Assembly: GCA_002104985.1 (NCBI GenBank)
Contig: MCGO01000013.1
Span: 1-64,000 of the forward strand
Source of the DNA: Rhizoclosmatium globosum
Lineage: Eukaryota; Chytridiomycota; Chytridiomycetes; Chytridiales; Chytriomycetaceae
Length of the DNA stretch: 64,000 nucleotides
Direction of reading: 5' to 3'
Positions 41,532 to 53,436 of this stretch are shown here, in pieces (the first letter of the stretch is position 1; each line of letters opens with the position of its first letter). The notes below the pieces were generated by a model that saw only the letters and a list, made by a program, of their open reading frames with translations, was not told the origin of the DNA and searched no databases. The translations under genes and the position numbers were made by a program.

Positions 41532-44067
41532 TTATATATGCTTTGCTGCGGAAGCAATCTCTCTCACCTTTGCATACACATCCGGATACATATTCGAGAC
41601 ATACAACTGCGCCGCACAAGCTTCACGACACGAAATCGCATTCACAAGCTCAGGTTCAGTTCTCGTGACATGGATCGCCGAGTCGTATGCGTCCAACGCG
41701 TCTTGCAGGCGGTTTTGGTGGATGAGGAGTTGTGCGAGTTGGATGTATGCAATGTCGCAGGTGGGGTCGACTTGGGCGGCTTGTTTGAAGAACTTTTCGG
41801 CGGATTCGGGGTCTTGTTTTGCTTGGAGGTACAGGATTGCTGGGGAGGTTGTGTTCAGATCATTTTCGAATATAGAGAATGTGAAAGGGGAATGGTTACT
41901 CACATTTGTTGATGTATGGTAATGGAGAAGTTCTATCCATTTCAATCGCCTTGTCAAAGTTCTTCTCAGCCTCCTCGAATCGTCCCATATCCAACAACAC
42001 TTCTCCGTAGTAGTTGAATACCTCAGGGATATCCGCAAACTTCTTCAAAGCCTTCACGAAAGTCTTTTCGGCCTGTCCTTGGTCCTGGTTCTTGCACTGA
42101 GCAACAGCAAGTTGGATGTGTGCGTATACTAAGTCGTTGTCGAGTTCGAGAGAGCGCTTGTAGTCTCCAATAGCAGCTTGAACGTCTCCGGTGAGGAGAC
42201 GGACTTGTCCGCGGTGATAGTAGAGGTCTGGGTCAGTTGAAGAAATCTTTTCGGCATTTTCGTACTCGCGAAGAGCAGATTCGAGGTCTTGTCCCTCTAT
42301 GAAAATAGAGGCACGTTTGATGAGGGTGTTCATGGAGGTTGAGTCAAGAGAGAGAGACTTGTCGAGGTGTTGCATTGCGAGTGGGACTGTTGTGCGGTTG
42401 TTTTAGAAGAGATCACTGAGAGAAAGTGCCAATACTCAACTGTCTCCCTGCATGAAGCAGAACGTTCCAAGAGTGTTGAGAGCAAAGGCGTGAATTTTGT
42501 CAGAGGAGAAGGCGTTGGTTTCGACAGATTCCTCAATAGTCTTCATAGCCGTAGCCCAGTCTCTAGCAAGAACGGCATCGTACGCCTTGTGCAAGAGAAA
42601 ATCTGAAGTAGATTCTTTAGGGAACTGAGCAACAATAGAAGCACCAAAGTTCTTTGGACGGAAGCAATCCATGTAAGCTGTCAAGATTCATAAGATTTCT
42701 ACCGTGAAAGCCAAGCGACGAAATACCCACCCTTTACAAAAGACTTACTAGGCAATCGAGCAACCCTGGTCTCCAAAGCCTTAGAAGCCTTCAAAGTACC
42801 AACATCCTTTAAAAGGCGATCGGTAGTCGCAATACTGCTCTCCTTCTTGAATTCCTCCAACATACAAATAGCAGTGTAATCATTCAAAGCCTTCTCCTTC
42901 TCTCCAGTAGCATCGTACGCCTGAGCACGACGGTAGATGGCTTTGATGTAACGGTTGTCGAGTTCAAGAGCAGAGTTACAGTCAGCAATTGTAGAGACGT
43001 GGTCGTTGAGGTTGGAGTAACATGCAGCACGGTTGGCAAAGAAGACAGGGTCAGTTGGGAGAAGGGAAATGGCGGTGGTGTAGTATTCGATGGCTTCCTT
43101 GTATTTCTTTTCACGAAAGAGACGGTTTCCGTTTGTTTTAGCTTCCTTCGCCAGAGCGGTATCAAAACTATCAAAATCCCATTTTGATATTGTTGTTCGA
43201 ATGGTTGAAAAGTCGGGGCGACTGGTTGGTTCTTGCAACCAACACTGCTCAATGAGGTCCCACATAACGTCGAAAATAACTTTGGTTTCAAGTGACTGAC
43301 AGCTATTTTTGGGTCGATACGGTCTCTCACCACTTGTTATCCACTTAATCACTTTCTGTGGATCATTTTCTCCGTCCTCTCCTTCGAATGGCTTTTGACG
43401 CGTCATCACTTCGTATAGTGTCATTCCAAAGCTATATACGTCATATTTTGGTGACGGCTTGTATCCACGAATAAAAGATTCAGGAGGTGTATATCGGTAG
43501 TGACCAGTCCGTGCGTTCGTATTCCAGTAGTAATAAACATCATATACCTTGCTGAGGCCAAAATCCGAGAGAGCTGCTCGGCCAGTTGCGTCTAAAATAA
43601 ACTTTCAGATGTTTTAATAGACAACTGAGGGTTAATATACCGATCAAGATGTTGTCTGGCTTCAAGTCACGATGGATTACAGGCGGATCAAGTGAATGCA
43701 GGTACTCGTAGGCATGTGCAATGTCCAGCATCCACTTGAGCCGATTCTTAACCGTTGGCACTGGATCGCCATGCAAACACTCAAACAGGTTTCGCTCAAA
43801 GCGCTCTATCACAAGCATTGGCAGTCCATCCTCGGCACTTGCGATGCCCCAAAGTGTCGCAATATTTGGATGTCTGAGTGAAAACCAGATGGATGCTTCT
43901 TGCATCGCTTTCTCAAGATCCGTCCTTCCATTTTTCACCGCCTTAAATGCCTTCACTGCCACTCGATACGAGATATACGATCCTGCGTACACTGTGCCAA
44001 AGCTGCCTTGTCCAATTACCTCAGTGGTGATCAAAACAAGTGCGCCAATATTGGGAACAACCACCAT
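41532..44067 (-). CDS. Chimera: protein kinase fused to TOM70 TPR region
   Basis: Exons 44067-43641, 43591-42731, 42677-42441, 42386-41904 and 41839-41532 join in phase to 771 aa. Residues 1-270 are a tyrosine-kinase-like Ser/Thr kinase with GQGSFGTVYAG, AVKAF (Lys), HRDLKPDN, DFG, APE-like PPES and a C-lobe ending SRPDFSTIR. From LAKEAKTNGNRLFREKKYKE onward it is TOM70 TPR sequence, nearly identical to the true TOM70 next door, with the same exon lengths (237, 483, 308 nt) and phases. The TOM70 membrane anchor and linker are absent. The last residues diverge (YAKVREIASAAKHI). TOM70 TPRs bind Hsp70/Hsp90 and preproteins, so the kinase might act on chaperone-bound clients; that is inference. 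All kinase catalytic motifs are intact. Confidence 0.88.
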
Positions 44068-44383
44068 TCAACAGAAGAAAATAGAATAAGGTAAATCCAC
44101 TATACTAACAATCAATCCATAAATTATCCAGTTATTGACCAATGCCTTGAAATCATTGTTAAAAGCAAGTTATCTCATCCTCGACTCAATGCCTTGAATT
44201 CACATACAAAACTCATAATCCTAATGAAAGCGAAATTTACTCAAGGCGAGATCTATGTACGAATGAAACCAATTCTTTACTAATTTGCTCTCACTTTGAG
44301 CGTTATGAATTCTCATCACCTCCTAGCCATTCCAAAAACAATCCAAAAAACCAAGAAACAATCATCCCCTCACAAAAAACCCC
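44068..44383. other. Intergenic between the kinase chimera and TOM70
   Basis: AT-rich unique sequence holding the chimera's promoter and the TOM70 3' end. No additional gene seen. Confidence 0.5.
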
Positions 44384-46619
44384 TTAAACACCTCCCGCAG
44401 CAGCAGCAGCCCCTCTCAACTTTGCATACACATCCGGATACATATTCGAGACATACAACTGCGCCGCACAAGCTTCACGACACGAAATCGCATTCACAAG
44501 TTCAGGTTCAGTTCTCGTGACATGGATCGCCGAGTCGTATGCGTCCAACGCGTCTTGCAGGCGGTTTTGGTGGATGAGGAGTTGTGCGAGTTGGATGTAT
44601 GCAATGTCGCAGGTGGGGTCGACTTGGGCGGCTTGTTTGCAGAACTTTTCGGCGGATTCGGGGTCTTGTTTTGCTTGGAGGTAGAGGATTGCTGGGGAGG
44701 TTGTGTTTAAGATTATTTGCGAAATATAGAGACTGTGAAAGGGGAGCGGTCACTCACATTTGTTGATGTATGGTAATGGAGATGTTCCGTCCATTTCAAT
44801 CGCCTTGTCAAAGTTCTTCTCAGCCTCCTCGAATCTTCCCATATCCAACAACACTTCTCCGTAGTAGTTGAACACCTCAGGGATATCAGCAAACTTCTTC
44901 AAAGCCTTCAAGAAAGTCTTTTCGGCCTGTCCTTGGTCCTGGTTCTTGTACTGAGCAACAGCGAGTTGGATGTGTGCGTATACAAAGTCATTGTCGAGTT
45001 CGAGAGAGCGCTTGTAGTCTCCGATAGCAGCGTGAACGTCGCCGGTGAGGAAACGAACTTGTCCGCGGTGGTAGTAGAGGTCTGGGTCAGTGGAAGAAAC
45101 CTTTTCGGCGTTTTCGTATTCGCGAAGAGCAGATTCGAGGTCTTGTCGTTCCATGAAAATAGATGCACGTTTGATGAGGGTGTTCATGGAGGTTGAGTCA
45201 AGAGAGAGAGACTTGTCGAGGTGTTGCATCGCGAGTGGGACTGATATGGTGTTGTTTCAGAAGCGATCATCATCAAGGAAAGGCAAAATACTCAACTGTC
45301 TCCCTTCAAGAAGCAGAAAGTTCCAAGAGTGTTGAGCGCAAAGGCGTGAACCTTGTCAGAGGAGAAGGCGTTGGTTTCGACAGATTCCTCAATGGTCTTC
45401 ATAGCCGTAGCCCAGTCTCTGGCAAGAACAGCATCGTACGCCTTGTGCAAGAGAACATCAGACGTCGATTCTTTAGGGAACTGAGCAACAATAGAAGCAC
45501 CAAAGTTCTTTGGACGGAAGGAATCCATGTAAGCTGACAAGATCCATAAGATTTCTTACCATCAAAACAAAGCGAAACAACAAATACTCACCCTTCACAA
45601 AAGTCTCACTGGGCAATCGAGCAACCTTGGTCTCCATAGCCTTGGAAGCCTTCAAAGTACCAACATCCTTCAAAAGGCGATCGGTAGTCGCAATACTGCT
45701 CTCCTTCTTGAATTCCTCCAACATACAAATAGCAGTGTAATCATTCAAAGCCTTCTCCTTCTCTCCAGTAGCATCGTACGCCTGAGCACGACGGTAGATG
45801 GCTTTGATGTAACGGTTGTCGAGTTCAAGAGCAGAGTTGCAGTCAGCAATTGTAGAGACGTGGTCGTTGAGGTTGGAGTAACATGCAGCACGGTTGGCAA
45901 AGAAGACAGGGTCAGTTGGGAGAAGGGAAATGGCGGTGGTGTAGTATTCGATAGCTTCCTTGTATTTCTTTTCCCCAAAGAGACGGTTTCCGATTGTCTT
46001 AGCTTCCTTTGCGAGAGTTGCTGGGTCAGATTCCTGTTGGTGTCATTGATACATCAGTTGGTTTGTCATTGTGTATGGAGGATTGGTTGGGTGCGATCCG
46101 TTGTCTGGTATTTTCTGCATCCAGATGCATTGAATACAAGTGAATGAATTGAAACAGTTCTATCCAGTTGATCCGGTGTTCCCTCATGGTCATCTTCCAA
46201 CGTTGCAGGTTTTCCCTTTTCACACATCCCACCGAATACCCTTCCAGCCCTCAACAGCCATTGATCCGATCCTTGTTGAGTGAATTCGGGCTTCAAAGTA
46301 CCTTTGTTTCTTCCGTTTGAGCAACTGGCGCAGCCGCAGCAGCCGTTGGCTCACTTGGTTGAGCAGCAGCGGCCTCCTTCGCAGCCTCCTTCGCCGGAGC
46401 AACGTCTGTCCACCAAAATCAGATGAATTAGGCTCGAAATAGCTTAATCAAACCATCGATTTGCTCAGAAGAAACACTCTTTTTGATCTTCTTTTCCCTG
46501 ATCTTCTGCTGCTTCTTTGCTGTTGGTGCTGCGAGCATCCACACTCCAACGGCAACAGCGGCGACAGAGAACACGGCCAAGGCGGCGTTTCGTGGGTTGA
46601 GCGAGAAGGTTTCACTCAT
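44384..46619 (-). CDS. TOM70: Mitochondrial import receptor TOM70
   Basis: Six exons (46619-46454, 46405-46302, 46033-45592, 45533-45297, 45240-44758, 44691-44384) join in phase to 579 aa, close to yeast and Neurospora Tom70. An N-terminal anchor (AALAVFSVAAVAVGVWMLAA, about residues 12-31) is followed by Lys-rich KKQQKIREKKIKK and an Ala/Pro-rich linker. Then come a TPR clamp domain (GNRLFGEKKYKEAIEYY...) and C-terminal TPRs for preproteins, ending YAKLRGAAAAAGGV. It sits in the outer membrane and receives carrier precursors from Hsp70/Hsp90. Intron 2 is 268 bp, others about 40-60 bp. It is the parent of the chimeric copy immediately downstream. Confidence 0.95.
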
Positions 46620-46956
46620 TTTCTTGTTCTTTTTTGAATGTGACTCACACCACCTTTCTTTTTCAACTAAAGAATAATGTAGTATCATTTTTGGTATTAA
46701 ACATAATCCAAGAAGTAGGAGTACACAACCATACATTCTATCTCGACATCACAATTTGTCTCTTCAGTGTGCATTAAAAATCCCAGCCCTTCAATTTTAA
46801 TTTGGGAATTTGAATTATATAACAGCGCATATAAATTGAAATCGTGTTGCGGCTGGTAGCAATGGGGCTGAACGGGGCTGATCGCTTTGAAACCGCTGAT
46901 TGAAAAACGGAACCTCAAGAAGTCTGCTGCTTTCACACATACACACACAAAAAAAC
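46620..46956. other. Divergent promoter region of TOM70 and lectin 3
   Basis: AT-rich sequence with TATA-like ATATAACAG near 46818. No gene. Confidence 0.45.
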
Positions 46957-47320
46957 ATGATTCAAAACATTCATCTCTTGCTTGCGTTTGTGTATGGTTG
47001 TATTGCAGCTACTTCACACAACGGTAACAGTCAATTTTTAGTATCAGCAGCGATTTTGTTCTAACCTAGTGACAGTATCGAACTCTCACTCATTCGCGCG
47101 TGATGGATATCTTGACAGACTAATTGGAGTCGGCACTGACGGAACAGTTTGGTACAAGTCTTTCCTTGCACTCCAAGACTGGGTCCCTCTTCAAAGTCCT
47201 GCACGAGTTATTGACATTGTCCAATGGGCCGACAAGTCTTTTGTAGCTGTTGCTCTTGACAATACTGTCTAGCTCTGTCCATCAGTTTCTTACTGGTTTA
47301 GTTGCTCACATAGTTGACTA
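46957..47320 (+). pseudogene. Lectin 3, 5' fragment
   Basis: ATG 46957 begins a signal peptide (MIQNIHLLLAFVYGCIAA), followed by a short intron and the first two propeller repeats (GVGTDGTVWYK, ALDNTV). A TAG replaces the Trp codon at 47271 (intact paralogue: DNTVWLC). Similarity to the intact lectin at 54.4 kb stops near 47315. The matching 3' part resumes at about 49431, after about 2.1 kb of unrelated sequence, and about 600 bp of coding sequence between them is absent. Confidence 0.75.
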
Positions 47321-48010
47321 GGAGTCAGGCCTCCATTCGAACTTGAAGAATCGAAACACATATTATATGCTTCATTGATTCCGATTTCGCTTATGTTGTC
47401 AATCCCAGTTTTATCTTAGACAAAGCTACAAAGCATAGGAGCGCCACCTGTAAGCCATATTCTGGTGAGTAATGCGGAACGAACAGGGATGATGGCTGTG
47501 TCACTTTATTTGCGCATTTGACAATGGTTTTAAGGCCATTCTTAATACTCAGGTTTAGCGAAGGTTTGGACTTGTTTTCTGCGATATCAGCATGAAGGGA
47601 TTTCGGTGTGTCTCCGGCATATTTGGCTTGTTGTATCTCCCTTGAACCTGTTTTACATACCATTTGTCCTTCAACTTGTTGAATATATCCTACCGAATTG
47701 TTTCCCTCAATAAGTTTTCAACCGTGTTATATGAAATATTGCGTCTTCTACACGTCAAATCCGGGTTCTCGTGTCGGAGTTCCGCAAGCTGTGTTTCATT
47801 GTTATATCTCTCCTACAACAGCCCCATAATGCAATATCCTGATGCGTGTACTATCTGAAGAACCATTAAATCTATTTTTTACGAAGGGTTATAATTTCGA
47901 TCTCCATCAAGTCAGAATGTAACCTTTGCGGACCTCCGCCAACTGTTTGACTTGAAAAAAATAGCGCACAACAGCAGTCGCAACAAGAATCGTCTCTTAA
48001 ACTGAAACAG
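47321..48010. other. Non-coding sequence inside the disrupted lectin
   Basis: Unique sequence with no credible gene or repeat; the upstream region of the zinc-finger gene lies here. Confidence 0.5.
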
Positions 48011-49249
48011 ATGCGCTATCACACAGAAGGAACACGGTTTGGCCACATTGATACTGCCGAGGTGTATGCAGACGAGGATATCAATCTACCTCAACTCTGC
48101 CATGGCAATGCGAAGTCTCAGCAAACTGAGCTAGACCATAGTTTGCGTATTCATACACTGCTTCAGAACTATCAGCCAATGACCGTTGATGAATCGCTCA
48201 TACTCAGCGACTTTTCAATGTTGGTTGCCCCAAGTCCACGCTTGAACTCACCAGTGGACACAACCCCTCCTCTAATCGATCCTACCTTCAACTTAGACCA
48301 ATTCTATGTTGGTTTAGGTATGGAGCCGTTTCTGATGCCGGAACCAATTTCTTTTTCTTGCGGGGCTCCGCAATTTTATTCGCAACAGCCCTGGGATATT
48401 TCGTCCTTTTCGGCTTTCCCTACCATGCCCTTGTACTTGGTTGAGACTCCTTGTCCGACTCCCACAGCCACATTATATTCTTACCTATCTCCTCCACTTT
48501 CAGCTTCTCCCGAAATGGTTACAGCTACTTTCTCGGCTCAAGTGGAAAACCAAGAAACTACATTCTTGATGGACCAGCTTTTATTAGGCACATGTATAAA
48601 AACGTTGCATCAAATTCCCAGCCCTACAATAATTCCTGACAAAGTCGTGGTCCAAGCCAGCAACAATCAATCATCAAATGAAGTAGAATCCAAAGAAGGT
48701 ATAGATCTTCGTCACAAATTTGAAACGCATTCAAAACAACCATCACTACAGAATCAAGTGCCTCTCACAGATGCCCCGTATCAGGATGTTCAGGATCTTT
48801 CACCAAACAAGCAAATCTCAAACAGCACATGCTGAAACACACTGGCGAGCTTCCATTTGTCTGTGAATATGAAACCTGCAACAAACGATACAATACTCGA
48901 AACAGATTGAAAGTGCACATGCGTCAACATACAGGAATATTGTAAGATTATTTGAATGTTTATATTATCTTGTGACTTCTCATTTGTGTTTCCAAGGCCA
49001 TACGTATGTAAACTCTGTGGCAAAAAATATCCCCAAAAATGCAGTCTCAACACTCACATGATTACTCACTTGAACCCAAAGGAAAAGCGAGAACATTATA
49101 ATGCGCAGAAACGGAAGCTTACTTGCAGTATTTGCGACATGAAGTACAAGAATGAGAAAAGCTTGGACCAGCATTCGTGGAGAGCACATAAAATAAGTGC
49201 TAAGGATGCACGAATGACAGTTGAAAGGGAGACAGGCGGCAATTATTGA
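48011..49249 (+). CDS. C2H2 zinc-finger protein
   Basis: ATG 48011 opens a 274-residue Pro/Ser/Leu-rich, acidic region typical of activation domains. Zinc fingers follow: finger 1 CPVSGC...HMLKH near 48774, finger 2 CEYETC...HMRQH, and after a GTAAGA...TTTCCAAG intron CKLCGKKY...HMITH and CSICDMKY...HSWRAH, ending in GGNY. Finger 1 is in a different frame from the N-terminal region; no phase-correct splice is obvious between them, so either an intron is unrecognised or a frameshift is present. The first 20 residues (GHIDTAEVYADE) recall an aldo-keto reductase signature. Likely a DNA-binding regulator, targets unknown. It sits in a block that splits lectin 3. Confidence 0.65.
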
Positions 49250-49430
49250 AGTTGCGGTAATTATATGAGAATGGATGTTTTGCCTTCTCAATCATCAAAA
49301 TATAGTAGTTCTTGTAGTTTATTGTCCAATAAATTTCCAAACCTTTCATGAATTTCCAGTTGGCGTCCTGGTTGGAGTCACTGTCACCCATAGCAACACA
49401 TAGCAACATTTCTCCGGCTATTTCGATCAG

Positions 49431-49841
49431 ATAAAAAATTCTGGAAGAGTGAAAAGCATCTCATTTATTGACAACGGTAAAACACTGATTGGTGTTGGTT
49501 TGGATGATCAGCTGTACACTCGGTCTGGAAACGTGCATGAGGATTCGTACTGGAGCCTTGTTCCGAACTCTGGGACAGTGGTTGATGTTACTGTCTTGGG
49601 CAGTAACATTATTGATGGAACCGCACCAGATGGTAATCTTTACACGACGAAAGACTTGAATTCCCCATGGGAATTCTTGCCAGGAGGTTGTTGCGTTGTT
49701 CGGACTTCACCATTCGATGATGGAATTTATGGTATTGGGCCTGATGGAGCAGTCTACGCCAAAGAAACATTGGATTCAAACTGGGCCATGCTTCCAAATT
49801 CTTATTCTGTTGTTAACGTTGCAGGAACTCTACTCTATTAG
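49431..49841 (+). pseudogene. Lectin 3, 3' fragment
   Basis: Resumes at GRVKSISFIDNGKTLIGVG, matching residue 255 onward of the intact paralogue. It carries the last three repeats (DDQLYTR, DGNLYTT, DGAVYAK), ends VAGTLLY and has no start codon. Confidence 0.75.
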
Positions 49842-49925
49842 TTAATTTCCTCATTTACTTCTTCAACTAAAACCATTCCGTATGACACCCAGTTCCTTCA
49901 CTAACTACCACTATTATGGTAATAA

Positions 49926-50717
49926 CTATTCAGTGTAATTTAATATGATTTCGCATAGTATCAAGTTGGGAACAAACATGGCCCAAGCCGCAGCATTCAA
50001 CCACCGAACCATCCATACCCTGTCTTCATCCGACGTAGGTCTTCCCGCAAAATACAACGGAAACATGTACACTCTATACAGTGCGCTACCAATGCCCATC
50101 GCAAACAACCGAATAGCCCACCTCCGATGGTCCCTAACATTACAACCACGAATACTCAACCAAGTCCGTACCCCAAAATACGCCATCAATCCTCCATAAA
50201 TCAGAAACGCAACATCCATTTCAATTCCTCCAATCGTCCTCACGCAAATAACAAACACTGATCCTCCAGCCACAGCCAATGCAACGCCGATCAAATACAC
50301 TCTTCCACACCACCGATGCAACTCAATATAATTGCTTCTGATCCACGGCACCAATTGCATGATTCCAATGAAGTTGACTGCAAAGCCACCCACAAAGTGA
50401 ACGTACATCGACACAGTTCCCATAACCGTCTTTTTAAAGATTGCACCTATTCCGAACCAGTCTTTTGGATTTCGTACTAGGTACATTGCGAGGATGTATA
50501 CGTTGAAGAAGGTGCTGAGGATTGTCATTGCAACTGAAAAGGGTGTCCAACTTCGTTTGATTAGAATCGGAACCAGTGGTATATCGTGACTTGATTCATG
50601 ACTTTGAGTTGATTCATTTGCTGAAGTATCTCTTGGAAGGTCAGGCTCGGTTGAAGTTGAATGTACTTCCAGTGCTTGGCTCGGTTGGTCAGTCAAAAGT
50701 GGTTCTCGTTCGCTCAT
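49926..50717 (-). CDS. DUF2306-type multi-pass membrane protein
   Basis: 263 aa, single exon, ATG 50717. A polar, Ser/Glu-rich N-terminal tail (about 55 aa) precedes six or seven hydrophobic segments. The pattern HRWCGRVYLIGVALAVAGG and VRDHRRWAIRLFAMG (paired His/Arg between helices) matches DUF2306 proteins as I know them; their biochemical role is not established. It is head-to-head with the LRR gene, start codons only 22 bp apart. A degraded copy lies at 59068-59555. Confidence 0.78.
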   Translation of the reverse strand: MSEREPLLTDQPSQALEVHSTSTEPDLPRDTSANESTQSHESSHDIPLVPILIKRSWTPFSVAMTILSTFFNVYILAMYLVRNPKDWFGIGAIFKKTVMGTVSMYVHFVGGFAVNFIGIMQLVPWIRSNYIELHRWCGRVYLIGVALAVAGGSVFVICVRTIGGIEMDVAFLIYGGLMAYFGVRTWLSIRGCNVRDHRRWAIRLFAMGIGSALYRVYMFPLYFAGRPTSDEDRVWMVRWLNAAAWAMFVPNLILCEIILNYTE

Positions 50718-50739
50718 TGATTTTTTAAATAAAGATAAA

Positions 50740-51678
50740 ATGTTATTGCAAATCCAAATCCCAAACGAGCTGATTCAACACATCTTCTCCTTCATCGATC
50801 CGTCCACTGTCCTTCAATACACCCGGCTCTGTCGTAGAATCAGAACAAGCTTAACAGACACGCATTTCGCAACACTGAACCTTCGTCGATTCCTTCATCC
50901 AAATGATATCAGTGCCCATATCAAACCATCCGCATCTCCATTTGACCTTCTTTATTTCAACTGGCCGGACTGGTACCAAACCGCATACATCGCACTACAT
51001 ACAAAGACGTTGGAGGTAGTGGATTGGGAAGCAAAGCCAGCAGACAAAGAATTAATGGGCTGGCCTCTCCAAAACCGAATCACTGGCTCAATCCCTCCGT
51101 CACTTGGATCCCTAACTCACTTGAAAGAGTTATTTATGGGTCGTAACCTTCTATCCGGTCCAATCCCGCCCGAACTGGGCCTCCTTGCCTCCCTCGAGAT
51201 ACTACATCTGCGAGCAAATTCACTCTCTGGACCGATACCTCCTTCTTTAGGAAACCTGTCAAATCTGCAACAACTCCATTTAGACGATAACCTTCTTTCA
51301 GGAAGCATACCCGTCGAATTATACAAGCTCTCAAAACTCGACACATTGAATTTAAACGTAAACACTCTTTCTGGACCCATCCCACCAGGAATCTCTCAGC
51401 TAACAAGCTTGAAGCGACTGAGTTTTGATTCGAATCAATTGACGGGACCTGTTCCGCTTGAAATGGGGGAAATGGTTTGGTTGGATTTCCCGTTGTTGCA
51501 GTGGCAAGCGAATCGATTTGATCAAGTGCTTCCAAAAGGGTTTCGACGGGATACGAGGATGTGGGTTGCGTTGGTGAGGCAGGGGTTTCGTGCGTTTGAA
51601 GGAGATACGACTGAAGTGTTAAAGCTGGATGAAATGAGTTTCGAGGAAGCCTTTGAAGATTATGGTGAAGTAGAATAA
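50740..51678 (+). CDS. F-box-like / leucine-rich-repeat protein
   Basis: 312 aa, single exon. Residues 5-45 (IPNELIQHIFSFIDPSTVLQY) resemble an F-box. From about residue 105 there are six LRRs of the plant-specific type (for example NSLSGPIPPSLGNLSNLQQL), 24 aa per repeat. A C-terminal cap follows. If the F-box is real, the LRRs would select substrates for an SCF ubiquitin ligase. The plant-type GSIPxxLG repeats are notable in this fungal context. Degraded copy at 59586-60090. Confidence 0.75.
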   Translation: MLLQIQIPNELIQHIFSFIDPSTVLQYTRLCRRIRTSLTDTHFATLNLRRFLHPNDISAHIKPSASPFDLLYFNWPDWYQTAYIALHTKTLEVVDWEAKPADKELMGWPLQNRITGSIPPSLGSLTHLKELFMGRNLLSGPIPPELGLLASLEILHLRANSLSGPIPPSLGNLSNLQQLHLDDNLLSGSIPVELYKLSKLDTLNLNVNTLSGPIPPGISQLTSLKRLSFDSNQLTGPVPLEMGEMVWLDFPLLQWQANRFDQVLPKGFRRDTRMWVALVRQGFRAFEGDTTEVLKLDEMSFEEAFEDYGEVE

Positions 51679-51782
51679 TGGTGTCAATGAAGCGAAATTA
51701 TACATAAACTTGATATATTCACTGAAACAAACACTATGATAACTAGGAGAAAATTGTAAAGTCTAAAAACTAGAAGAGGAAT

Positions 51783-53370
51783 TTATGCTTTGAAGACAAA
51801 GTCAAGTCTGTCGCTTCCCTTGTGGGTGGTGGTTGCATTGTAGTCCGCCTTCTCATCTTCAGATTTGGCGTTCCAAATAGCAGCTCGCTGCTTGTTCAAA
51901 CGGAGGTACAAGAACTTCTGGTTCAACCAAAGCAAGAGAGCAGTAGACACAAATCCAAGAATAATGAAGTTTCCAGTGTGGAAGAATGGCGCATCACTCG
52001 CTTGATAAATCTGCGACGCGTACGTTCCATAAATGTTTGCGAAACCAATAATGAGGCCAGAAGCGACTGTGCGCTTTCCAATCGGGGCAGTGTTTTCAGA
52101 CATCCAAGCGATATTCAGTGGGTGCACGGATGGAGCTCCAGAAATAAAGAAGGTGACAAAGTACATGACGCCTTTGGATGTTCCGTCTGGCAAGAATTCG
52201 AGCAAGAGGAAACCAATCAAAAGCCAGACTTGTGTGAACACACCGTGGAATCCACGTTCATGATACTTGTCACTGTGCCATGCAAGTGTAGTCATTGTCA
52301 GGAATCCAAAGATGGCGTTTGGAGCAGTGAGAGCATTGGCAACGTACACATTGAAACCATATGAGTTGATAATTGTTGGCAAATATGTTCCGAAAGGAGT
52401 TCCGTACGTCAATCCAATCAAAGTTATAATCAAGTGACCCCAGACACGATAGTCGACCAAAGTCTCCCACACATCTTTCAAGGTAACAAGAGCCTCGTAC
52501 TGGAGTTTGAGCAAATCGTCACGAACAACGCGTGTAACAGCGATACGACTTTGACGTTCGTCCAGCCATCCACCAAAGTTAAGGAATCCATCTTTTGTGT
52601 GGTAAGACGACCGAGGAAGAGCTTGCCAGAATGCAAAAGCAGAGATGATAGTAATGATTCCATCCACGATGAACAACCAACGCCAACCATTGAGACCATT
52701 GACACCTTCAAGCTGCAGCAAACCAGACGCCATTAAACCAGATACTGCAGAGGCGATAGACTGCACACCCCAGAACCAAGACAATCTTGTAGCAAGCTCG
52801 TTTCTCTTGTAGAAAGACCCAAGGTAAACGAGAGTCGCAGGAATAACACCACCTTCAGTAAGAGCAATCAAAGCTCTGATCAAGTAGTATTGACTAGCGT
52901 TTTGAATGAATCCATGCGAAAGCGTAACAATACCCCACGCCAAGACCATCGCCGGAATCACACGGTGAGGGCCGAATCGCTTTCCAATAATGGAACCCGC
53001 AAATGCAGCGATGGAGAACAAAACAGCGTACATGGACCCAGCATTGTTAACAACTGTAATGGTGAATCCAAGGTTCTTAGGAAGGCCTCCGGAAATAGCG
53101 TTGGAGAGGTTCGTACGGTCCATGTTGAGAATGAATGTGGAGAACAGAATCCAAGGCATAAGGCGAGTCTATTTCAGACAAATGAGCATCACTGCAAGGG
53201 TTTGAAAAAGGATGATTACTCACGTCAACAAGACGACGAACTCTGTTCTCTTCATCGACAGTGTACTCCAACTCTGCATCGTATCCTTCAACTCCGTCGG
53301 CAGAGTGAGCAAGCTCGGGAGAAAGAACGACGGTGTTGTCTTTATCGCTTTCGATGATGATGTTGGACAT
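51783..53370 (-). CDS. MFS transporter, Dal5/allantoate-permease family, copy 2
   Basis: Exons 53370-53224 and 53168-51783, 55-bp intron, 510 aa. Intron position and phase equal those of the transporter at 27-28.7 kb and most residues are identical, including MPWILFSTFILNMDRTNLSN and WGVQSIASAVSGLMASGLL. The acidic N-terminal head is the most divergent part. No dioxygenase gene stands next to it, but a CTGCACGTGCAG palindrome lies 67 bp upstream, as at copy 1. Probably a related substrate; sulfonate import is inferred from copy 1's context. Confidence 0.87.
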
Positions 53371-53436
53371 TTTAGTGTGATATGAATCTGAGGAGGGGAA
53401 GGACCCACTTGAGCTTTATAACCGAGTGGAGTGAAA

